From the NCBI GenBank assembly GCA_018402095.1, contig JAGYJO010000088.1, positions 1-6,130 of the forward strand: DNA of 6,130 nucleotides, read 5' to 3'. Below the pieces are notes generated by a model. The model was not told where the DNA came from. It did no database searches and was given only the letters and a program-made list of their open reading frames with translations. Position 1 is the first letter of the stretch, and each line of letters opens with the position of its first letter. A program made the translations under genes and the position numbers. Shown here in pieces: positions 1 through 5,218 of the stretch. This stretch comes from a bacterium (GTDB taxonomy: Bacteria > Margulisbacteria > Marinamargulisbacteria > SXXA01).

Positions 1-1
1 T

Positions 2-829
2 CGTGACAAGGCAAAGGCCCTTGGTATGGGCTCTTTCCTATCTGTTGGTCAGGGGTCGGATGAGCCCTCGTATCTTTTGATGATGAGGTATCTGCCCGTG
101 AAAGATGCTCAGCCAGTGGGCTTGGTTGGTAAAGGGGTTACCTTTGATTCTGGTGGTATTTCGATTAAGCCCGGCAGAGGTATGAAAGACATGAAGGCGG
201 ATATGACCGGTGCTGCCAGTGTGTTGGCTGCTGTATGGGGAGCGGCGACGTTGTCTCTTTCTAAAAATGTATTGGGTATAGTTGCCTTGACGGAAAACAT
301 GCCATCTGGGAATGCGTTGAAACCTGGTGATATCATTCGTGCGATGAATGGCAAAACGATAGAGATCGTCAATACCGATGCGGAAGGGCGTTTGATTTTG
401 GCGGATGCCTTGACCCTTGCATGTCGTGAAGATGCCTCTCCTGTGATTGATATGGCGACCTTGACGGGGGCATGTGGTGTTGCGTTGGGTGATTTGGCTT
501 GTGGTGTGTTGGGCAATGACCCATCACTGATTGCTGCGCTTTCTGTGTCTGGAGAAGCCAGTGGCGAGCGTGTATGGCAGTTGCCTTTGTATGATGGATT
601 TTTGGATGCGATGTCATCAGATGTCGCGGATATTGCGAATGCCAATGAGACGGGCAAGGGTGGCACATGTACGGCGGCCAAGTTCTTGGAGCAATTTATT
701 GACGGACGGCCTTGGGCCCATGTGGATATTGCGAGCATGATGATTTCTGGTAAAACCAGTGGCTATCAGGTGAAGGGTATGTCTGGCGTAGGGGCGAGGT
801 TGTTGTTGGGGTATTTGTTAAACGCTTAA
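2..829 (+). CDS. pepA: Leucyl aminopeptidase (M17 family), C-terminal part, 5'-truncated by window edge
   Basis: Cytosolic two-metal (Zn/Mn) exopeptidase that removes N-terminal residues from peptides in protein turnover; family members form hexamers. The reading frame is open from base 2, so the gene starts outside the window. Counted from the in-frame Met at 26, I see the metal ligands and catalytic residues K36, D41, K48, D59, D118, E120 and R122, in the motifs VGKGVTFDSGG and NTDAEGRL. All seven sit at a constant offset of 234 from E. coli PepA K270, D275, K282, D293, D352, E354 and R356, so there is no indel across the active site. The protein ends at a position equivalent to about residue 501 of the 503-residue E. 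coli enzyme, so the C-terminus is complete and roughly 226 N-terminal residues are missing. Any DNA-binding role like that of E. coli PepA cannot be judged from this part. It converges with the aminotransferase gene. Confidence 0.96.
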   Translation, partial: RDKAKALGMGSFLSVGQGSDEPSYLLMMRYLPVKDAQPVGLVGKGVTFDSGGISIKPGRGMKDMKADMTGAASVLAAVWGAATLSLSKNVLGIVALTENMPSGNALKPGDIIRAMNGKTIEIVNTDAEGRLILADALTLACREDASPVIDMATLTGACGVALGDLACGVLGNDPSLIAALSVSGEASGERVWQLPLYDGFLDAMSSDVADIANANETGKGGTCTAAKFLEQFIDGRPWAHVDIASMMISGKTSGYQVKGMSGVGARLLLGYLLNA

Positions 830-849
830 TCGCGGGAGTTAAAAGGTGT

Positions 850-905
850 GAGCCCTTTAACAAAAGGGCTCCGTCCGTTTGGCTCTGCCAAACGGACAAA
901 AAAAA
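850..905. terminator. Tandem hairpins between convergent genes, probable transcription end region
   Basis: Two perfect stem-loops lie back to back. The first pairs 850-858 with 863-871 (9 bp, 4-nt loop). The second pairs 873-883 with 887-897 (11 bp, loop TCT). Eight A residues follow at 898-905. They fill the gap between the stop of the aminopeptidase (829) and the stop of the aminotransferase on the other strand (907-909), which is where a bidirectional terminator is expected. The poly-U tract is on the unusual side: on the minus strand it precedes the hairpins, and on the plus strand the hairpins are followed by A, not T. This is therefore not a textbook intrinsic terminator in either direction. 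It may instead block read-through or protect 3' ends. Confidence 0.55.
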
Positions 906-906
906 C

Positions 907-2055
907 TTAGGCGTTGTAAAACTTCCGAATAGTGTCGACGACGTAACCCATTTGTTCCTGGCTAAGCTCGGAATAAATAGGGATGGAAAGCACATCGGCT
1001 ACCCGTTGTTCGGATATTGGGAAATCACCCACTTTGTGACCCAAGTCGGAGAAACATTCTTGCAAGTGAAGTGGCACGGGATAATAAATCGCATTGCCGA
1101 CTTTGGCTTCGTTGAGTGCTTGGTGGAGTGCGTCTCTGTCTTTTGCGATGAGCGTGTATTGGTTGTAGATCATACGTCCTGGTGTTTTGACAGCTGGTAG
1201 CGTGATGTCTGCAATATCGGCCAACTCTTGGTTGTAAAACGCAGCATTTTCAATACGATCACGGTGTTGTTGTTCCAATAATGGTAATTTGACGAGCAAG
1301 AAAGCCGCTTGCAATGTGTCGAGTCTGAAGTTGCCGCCGACGACATGGTGGTAATATTTTGGCTTGGATCCATGAACGCGCATGATGTTCATTTTGTCAT
1401 ATAGTTCAGGGTCATTGGTGCTGACGAGTCCGCCGTCGCCGAGACAGCCTAGATTTTTGCTAGGAAAAAAAGAAAAGCATCCGACATCACCCATGCTGCC
1501 AGCTCTGTAGGTTTTGCCGTCTTTTGACTTGTATTCAGATCCCAGTGACTGTGCTGAATCTTCGATGACATACAGGTTGTGTGCTTTTGCGATGGCCATG
1601 ATGCTGTCCATGTCGGCCATTTGTCCAAATAGATGGACGGGCATAATCGCTTTTGTATTGGGTGTGATAGCGGCTTCTATTTTTGAGGCATCAATATTAA
1701 AGGTTTCAGGATCAATGTCGACAAATACCGGTTTTGCACCCACGCGGGAAATTGATCCTGCTGTTGCAAAAAAGGTGAACGGGCTGGTGATGACTTCGTC
1801 GCCTGCGCCAATATTCATGGCCATGAGCGCTAAAACCAAGGCATCTGTTCCTGAAGATACACCCAATGTGTACTTTGTTTGGCAGTAGATGGCGGCTTCT
1901 TTTTCCAAAGCTTCGATTTGAGGCCCCATGATGAATTGCTTTTCAGACAAAACGGTTTCAAAAGCGGCGCGTATATCGGCTTCGATGGGCGCATACTGAG
2001 CTTGTAGATCTAAAAGAGGGACATGTGTGATGGTGCTGGCTGCCTGAGATGTCAT
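907..2055 (-). CDS. DegT/DnrJ/EryC1/StrS family PLP-dependent sugar aminotransferase (WbpE-like)
   Basis: Fold-type I PLP enzyme of 382 aa, a usual length for the family. It transfers an amino group, typically from glutamate, to a keto-sugar nucleotide used for O-antigen, capsule or glycan synthesis. Visible landmarks are SSGTDAL at 67-73 (phosphate site), VIEDSAQSLG with D166 (expected to contact the pyridine nitrogen), SFFPSKNLG with K200 as the Schiff-base lysine, and NFRLDTLQAA at 242-251. The SFFPSK-LGC-GDGG and RLDTLQAA stretches resemble P. aeruginosa WbpE (UDP-3-keto-GlcNAcA aminotransferase) as I remember it, but the exact substrate is not readable. I chose the ATG at 2055, not the upstream one at 2142: a GGAAGGA Shine-Dalgarno precedes it, and the 29 extra residues are unlike the family, which begins near VPLLDL. 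No other nucleotide-sugar genes are adjacent in the window. Confidence 0.93.
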   Translation of the reverse strand: MTSQAASTITHVPLLDLQAQYAPIEADIRAAFETVLSEKQFIMGPQIEALEKEAAIYCQTKYTLGVSSGTDALVLALMAMNIGAGDEVITSPFTFFATAGSISRVGAKPVFVDIDPETFNIDASKIEAAITPNTKAIMPVHLFGQMADMDSIMAIAKAHNLYVIEDSAQSLGSEYKSKDGKTYRAGSMGDVGCFSFFPSKNLGCLGDGGLVSTNDPELYDKMNIMRVHGSKPKYYHHVVGGNFRLDTLQAAFLLVKLPLLEQQHRDRIENAAFYNQELADIADITLPAVKTPGRMIYNQYTLIAKDRDALHQALNEAKVGNAIYYPVPLHLQECFSDLGHKVGDFPISEQRVADVLSIPIYSELSQEQMGYVVDTIRKFYNA

Positions 2056-2063
2056 GCAAAAAT

Positions 2064-2071
2064 ATCCTTCC
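2064..2071 (-). promoter_or_regulatory. Shine-Dalgarno fixing the aminotransferase start
   Basis: On the minus strand this reads GGAAGGAT, about 9 nt before the ATG at 2055. It supports that start over the longer open frame beginning at 2142. Confidence 0.7.
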
Positions 2072-2112
2072 ACGCGTAACGTTTTTAATAAAAGAAGACA
2101 GAATTCCCTAAA

Positions 2113-2142
2113 TATATAACATTGTGGGGGGTAGCGGAGCAA
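2113..2142 (-). promoter_or_regulatory. Candidate sigma-70-type promoter for the aminotransferase gene
   Basis: On the minus strand TTGCTC (2142-2137) is followed after 18 bp by TATATA (2118-2113). This would put the transcript start about 50 nt upstream of the ATG at 2055. The match is partial and the surrounding sequence is AT-rich, so this is a weak call based on position and consensus only. Confidence 0.3.
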
Positions 2143-2158
2143 CGATGGTTTAGGGTCG

Positions 2159-2187
2159 TTGCCCCGATCTGAAAAATTCTGTAATAT
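2159..2187 (+). promoter_or_regulatory. Candidate sigma-70-type promoter for the gene at 2250
   Basis: TTGCCC (2159-2164) and TAATAT (2182-2187) are separated by 17 bp; each matches four of six consensus bases. The start site would be near 2194, giving a leader of about 55 nt that contains the dyads at 2198-2214 and 2225-2237. It lies back to back with the candidate minus-strand promoter at 2113-2142. Confidence 0.35.
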
Positions 2188-2197
2188 GGTGACCTAC

Positions 2198-2214
2198 GCC
2201 ACAGACCCTGTGGC
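2198..2214 (+). promoter_or_regulatory. Perfect 7-bp dyad (hairpin or operator) in the leader of the 2250 gene
   Basis: GCCACAG (2198-2204) is the exact complement of CTGTGGC (2208-2214) across a 3-nt spacer. It lies just after the candidate promoter and about 35 nt before the ATG. As RNA it would form a tight hairpin; as DNA it could be an operator. There is no T-run after it, so it is not a terminator. Confidence 0.35.
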
Positions 2215-2224
2215 CGATATACTA

Positions 2225-2239
2225 CTTAACACTTAAGGG
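2225..2239 (+). promoter_or_regulatory. Ribosome binding site overlapping a CTTAA-CAC-TTAAG dyad
   Basis: AAGGG at 2235-2239 lies 10 nt before the ATG at 2250 and is the best Shine-Dalgarno candidate for that gene. It overlaps the right arm of a 5-bp dyad (2225-2229 with 2233-2237), so pairing could partly hide it. The stem is short and AT-rich, and the effect may be small. Confidence 0.35.
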
Positions 2240-2249
2240 CCAAACTACC

Positions 2250-3656
2250 ATGCAACATGTTCATGAGTTCCATATACCCGTGATGGGAACAGGTTTTACT
2301 ATTGATTCCCCCATAAAAGTTGCCAAATATGGGATTTCGTCTGTTGTATCTATCGGTGATGATGAATTGTGTGAAACCATGCGCCAATATTACCTTGGAG
2401 TTTATGGTTGGGACTATGAACCTATTCGGAAATGGGACGAAGACTATCGTGCCCGTCGTATCACGGCATATCTGAATTTGTTGCATAAAATAGTTAAAAA
2501 GGAATTTTCGGCTATTCAATCTCGTGAATTTTCAGACGGCAGCGAGATACAAAAATATTTTGAAATGCTGCCTGAAACCAGTGAGCTCAAACGCGCATAC
2601 AACCACATGCTTCAGACTGAGGATGTTTCTGAAAAAGAAAGAATGCAAAACCAGCTACGTTCCGATATGCGCGCTGGTGCAATTGACGTCAATATTATGA
2701 CCAAGTTGGATCGTCAGAATTACGACCAAAACGGAAAACTTATGTCGGATGATTATTCAGATGCGTTGTCCGCATTGCGTGGTTTTGCCATGAGTGATTT
2801 GGATGCTTCGATTATCTTTTCAGCAGGGTTTAACCGTCGTTTATATGCTTATTTGGACAAGTTTGATGATTTGTTTCCTGATGAGACGGGGTATATTCGT
2901 AAACGGATTATTTTGAAAGTTTCTGATTACCGTTCGTCGCTTACCCAAGGTAAGTTTCTGGCTAAAAAAGGTATTTGGGTCTACGAGCATCGTATTGAGT
3001 CGGGTCTCAATTGCGGCGGACATGCTTTCGCTACAGATGGTCTTTTGATGGGACCTATTTTGGAAGAATTTAAAACCAAAGGATCGGAATTAGCCGCCTT
3101 TTTATCTGGGATTTGCAATGAGGCCTTGGCTTTGAAATCCAGACCTTTATTGCCTGCCTCTCCATCTCTCAGAGTGACCGTACAAGGTGGTATCGGCACG
3201 GCCAATGAACAGCGCTTTTTGTTTGATCATTACGGTGTTCAGGGGACGGGTTGGGCTACCCCGTTTCTCTTGGTTCCAGAAGCCACGACATTGGATGATG
3301 AAACGCGTAATCATTTGGCCTCAGTTGGTTCTGACGATTTGTATTTATCGGATATTTCACCGCTAGGTGTTCCATTTAATACGGTTCGTGGCACCAAAAG
3401 TGAGGCTCAGAAATTAGAACGAATTGCGAATGGTAAACCGGGTAGTCCTTGTCCGAAAGGGTATTTGGTTTCCAATTTAGAATTCACCAAAAAGCCGCTT
3501 TGTTCAGCAGCGACAACGTTTCAAAAGCGGAAGTTGGCACAATTGCAAGAAACCTTGGCGGGTGATCCAGCTTTGACGCTGTTTCAGAAAAATGTTTGGG
3601 CAAAGATGTCTTTGCGAAGATCTTGGGCGGGTGCTCTTAATTGCCTATGGGATTGA
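2250..3656 (+). CDS. Conserved protein of unknown function with nitronate monooxygenase-like (FMN TIM-barrel) signatures; 3' end probably frameshifted
   Basis: A 468-residue frame. I do not recognise a named function. The start HIPVMGTGFTID, followed by KVAKYGISSVVSIGDD, resembles the opening of nitropropane dioxygenase/nitronate monooxygenase barrels. NCGGHAF at 254-260 resembles their flavin-side GGH motif, and VQGGIGT at 311-317 followed by GTGWATPFLLVPEA at 332-345 resembles the phosphate-binding GGI and GT-F-PE segments. Residues around 70-180 form an extra, mostly helical, charged stretch not typical of the simple barrel. Cysteines occur at C255, C401 (GSPCPKG) and C418 (PLCSA). From about residue 451 the frame turns unlike the rest (SLRRSWAG...LWD), while protein-like sequence continues in the other frames to 3775, so the last 18 or so residues are probably not native. 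Catalytic activity is not shown by the sequence. It has no signal peptide and is likely cytosolic. AAGGG lies 10 nt before the ATG. Confidence 0.8.
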   Translation: MQHVHEFHIPVMGTGFTIDSPIKVAKYGISSVVSIGDDELCETMRQYYLGVYGWDYEPIRKWDEDYRARRITAYLNLLHKIVKKEFSAIQSREFSDGSEIQKYFEMLPETSELKRAYNHMLQTEDVSEKERMQNQLRSDMRAGAIDVNIMTKLDRQNYDQNGKLMSDDYSDALSALRGFAMSDLDASIIFSAGFNRRLYAYLDKFDDLFPDETGYIRKRIILKVSDYRSSLTQGKFLAKKGIWVYEHRIESGLNCGGHAFATDGLLMGPILEEFKTKGSELAAFLSGICNEALALKSRPLLPASPSLRVTVQGGIGTANEQRFLFDHYGVQGTGWATPFLLVPEATTLDDETRNHLASVGSDDLYLSDISPLGVPFNTVRGTKSEAQKLERIANGKPGSPCPKGYLVSNLEFTKKPLCSAATTFQKRKLAQLQETLAGDPALTLFQKNVWAKMSLRRSWAGALNCLWD

Positions 3657-3775
3657 AAACAAAAGACCTTTTGATGACGGCTGTTTGTCCTGGCCCTAAC
3701 TTGGCGTATTTTTCCAAAATAGTCTCGCTTTCAGAGATGGTCTCACATTTATGGGCGTTTGAATCTATTGAATGA
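3601..3775 (+). other. Out-of-frame C-terminal continuation of the 2250 gene (two one-base shifts)
   Basis: In the frame starting at 3601, bases 3604-3663 encode RCLCEDLGRVLLIAYGIENK. In the next frame, bases 3665-3772 encode DLLMTAVCPGPNLAYFSKIV and then SLSEMVSHLWAFESIE, ending at TGA 3773-3775. Removing one A from the A5 run at 3588-3592 and one from the A4 run at 3661-3664 joins all three frames into a single protein of about 507 aa. The CLCEDL and AVCPGPN motifs match what I recall of the C-terminus of this uncharacterised family, but I cannot run the search. Causes could be homopolymer sequencing error or true decay. The tail adds three more cysteines to those upstream, suggesting a metal or Fe-S site. 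Confidence 0.65.
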
Positions 3776-3811
3776 TACCTATAGATCCAATTTTTAATCA
3801 ATGAGTTGCTT

Positions 3812-4078
3812 ATGTATATACAGTATTTCAGAAAAGAGATTCAAAAGTCTTTGCCCGTAGTGAATGACAAACAAATTCGCTACTTTCAAGAGTTTAAAGC
3901 GAACCTACAAGAAGGTATTCAGTATTACAAAGGACTGGTTCCAAAGCTTGTATTGGAAAGCAAAAAATACCAAGATACGATGCGTGATGAATTGCTTCAT
4001 TTTCAAGCTGAATTGGATGCCTTGTTTTCTAAGGAAAACGCCGGTCTTTTCGTCGATAGACAAGGAGCTTCGTCTTAA
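3812..4078 (+). CDS. Small helical protein of unknown function, first gene of the thioredoxin operon
   Basis: An 88-residue protein that I do not recognise. It is rich in Lys, Glu, Gln and aromatic residues with almost no Gly or Pro through residues 20-75. The pattern (YFQEFKANLQEGIQYYKG, then LVLESKKYQDTMRDELLHF) is that of two amphipathic helices or a coiled coil. There is no signal peptide or membrane segment. ATG at 3812 is preferred; a TTG at 3806 would add two residues. Neither has a strong Shine-Dalgarno, only GAG at 3803-3805. The stop codon directly abuts the ATG of the TlpA-like gene (TAA then ATG), and that gene's AAGGAG site lies inside this one. This tight arrangement supports it being a real, co-translated gene, perhaps acting with its neighbours. 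Confidence 0.65.
   Translation: MYIQYFRKEIQKSLPVVNDKQIRYFQEFKANLQEGIQYYKGLVPKLVLESKKYQDTMRDELLHFQAELDALFSKENAGLFVDRQGASS
4062..4067 (+). promoter_or_regulatory. Shine-Dalgarno for the TlpA-like gene, inside the preceding gene
   Basis: AAGGAG, 11 nt before the ATG at 4079. Its place inside the coding end of the small upstream gene points to coupled translation. Confidence 0.6.
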
Positions 4079-4603
4079 ATGAAATTGTCTAAGTTTTTTT
4101 TGCCTGTTGTTGTTGGTTTCTTGGTTTGTGGACTGGCCGTATTCGTGGCTGCCCGGTCTTTTCAATTTCCCAATATGCAACTCAGGCCAGAAAAAGGAAC
4201 TCAGATTGTTTCGGGTGATTTGAAAATTTCTGGCCTTGGGAAATCTTTATCGCTTGCTGATTTTGAAGGTAAGGTGATTGTTCTCAACTTTTGGGCGACG
4301 TGGTGTCCACCTTGTGTGTCTGAAATGCCACATTTTGTCGCGATATCCAATGCGTATCCGAAAGATGTTGTCGTGATTGGGATTTCTCTCGATGACGATA
4401 TTTCGCCGGTTGTTTCTTTCTTGCAAAAACACAACATTACGTATCCTGTGGGTATGATGAATGATGGGTTTTCCGAAACCTTTGGTAACTTACCCGGTAT
4501 TCCGGCTACTTTTATTTTGGATCGCAACCGTCACCTTGTGAAACGGGTAGTGGGCTATCAGAGCTTCACCGATGTGGATGCTTTGATCAAGCCCTACCTG
4601 TGA
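4079..4603 (+). CDS. TlpA/ResA-like membrane-anchored thiol-disulfide oxidoreductase
   Basis: A 174-residue thioredoxin-fold protein expected to face the periplasm and reduce or exchange disulfides in exported proteins, for example apocytochrome c in the ResA/CcmG type. Residues 1-25 are a short basic N-terminus followed by a hydrophobic segment (FFLPVVVGFLVCGLAVFVAA), read as an uncleaved anchor or signal peptide. The redoxin domain spans roughly 45-174: SLADFEGKVIVLNFWATWCPPC places the active-site WCPPC at 75-79, GISLDD at 101-106 follows strand 3, and GIPATF at 140-145 holds the cis-proline P142. Length is typical for the TlpA group. No cytochrome c maturation genes are nearby, so the target is unknown. 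It follows the small helical gene without a gap and overlaps the DUF4416 gene by 4 nt (GTGA), so it is the second gene of an operon. Confidence 0.93.
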   Translation: MKLSKFFLPVVVGFLVCGLAVFVAARSFQFPNMQLRPEKGTQIVSGDLKISGLGKSLSLADFEGKVIVLNFWATWCPPCVSEMPHFVAISNAYPKDVVVIGISLDDDISPVVSFLQKHNITYPVGMMNDGFSETFGNLPGIPATFILDRNRHLVKRVVGYQSFTDVDALIKPYL

Positions 4604-5205
4604 CCTCGGCGCATTCCTTATTAGAAGGGGTGGCCTCTTTTTCTTTTGGGAAGTTGTTTGTTGGGGTGCTATGTCCACAAGCCTTTGATATTGCGCCTCT
4701 TGTAGCTGATTTGCGTCAGATATATGGCGATCTGACGCTTTTGGGTGCGGATGAACCGACCTTTTTTTCTTTTGATCATACGGACTATTACACGGCAGAG
4801 ATGGGGCCTGGTTTGCGTCGTTTTTTTGTCGCTATCGATGACCTTTATGACCCCGAAAAACTTGCTGAAGCCAAACAAAAAAGTTGTCTCTTGGAATCAA
4901 AATACATGGTGAACGGTTCACGAAAAATCAATCTGGATCCTGGTTTGTTGTTTCTACACAACCTTATTTTGCTATCCACGAAAAATTTCGCGCATAGAAT
5001 TCCTCTTTTTGGGGGAATATATGGTGAAGTTACGCTGTTATATCACAATAAAAAATGGGAAAGTCTACCTTGGACCTTTCCTGATTACAAAGGTGATGCT
5101 TATCAAGCTTTGTTTACGTCTTTGAGAAGAACCTATCACGCACAGCTGAACAATAATCCTGCCTGTTCCGATCTTTTGTCATCGCCCACAATCAATTCTT
5201 TCTGA
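4600..5205 (+). CDS. DUF4416 family protein, function unknown
   Basis: A 201-residue protein that matches the uncharacterised DUF4416 family as I know it. Landmarks in order are KLFVGVL at 18-24, FDHTDYY at 58-64, EMGPGLRRF at 67-75, NLDPGLL at 111-117, HRIPLFGGIYGEVTL at 132-146 and PWTFPDY at 157-163. The conserved acidic and aromatic residues suggest a binding or catalytic pocket, but no activity is known to me. It has no signal peptide, so it is probably cytosolic. The GTG start at 4600 overlaps the TGA of the thioredoxin gene in a GTGA quartet, which implies translation by re-initiation; no strong Shine-Dalgarno is visible. A GTG at 4630 has AGAAGGG directly against it, too close to serve. 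The last 20 or so residues (AQLNNNPACSDLLSSP) look like a variable tail. The glycosidase gene follows after 13 nt. Confidence 0.9.
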   Translation: MTSAHSLLEGVASFSFGKLFVGVLCPQAFDIAPLVADLRQIYGDLTLLGADEPTFFSFDHTDYYTAEMGPGLRRFFVAIDDLYDPEKLAEAKQKSCLLESKYMVNGSRKINLDPGLLFLHNLILLSTKNFAHRIPLFGGIYGEVTLLYHNKKWESLPWTFPDYKGDAYQALFTSLRRTYHAQLNNNPACSDLLSSPTINSF

Positions 5206-5218
5206 GAAAGGAACGTTT

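Noticed and set aside
109..738. A 209-codon open frame antisense to the aminopeptidase gene.
   Set aside because: It lies wholly over the well-supported M17 catalytic domain, has low-complexity Ser/Pro/Ala content and no recognisable motif; it is a shadow frame.
1514..1888. A 124-codon plus-strand frame inside the aminotransferase gene.
   Set aside because: It mirrors the conserved PLP domain on the opposite strand and shows no domain or ribosome site of its own.
2056..2142. N-terminal extension of 29 residues on the aminotransferase.
   Set aside because: The internal ATG at 2055 has a good Shine-Dalgarno and fits the family's usual start, and the extension overlaps the likely promoter.
3585..3680. 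Programmed ribosomal frameshifting to make the long form of the 2250 gene.
   Set aside because: Two separate shifts of the same sign would be needed within about 70 nt, with no slippery heptamer plus pseudoknot visible; sequencing error or decay is simpler.
3759..3785. TTGAAT and TATAGA as a promoter for the four-gene operon.
   Set aside because: The 15-bp spacing is short and the first element lies within the reconstructed end of the upstream gene; too weak to list as a feature, although some promoter near here is likely.
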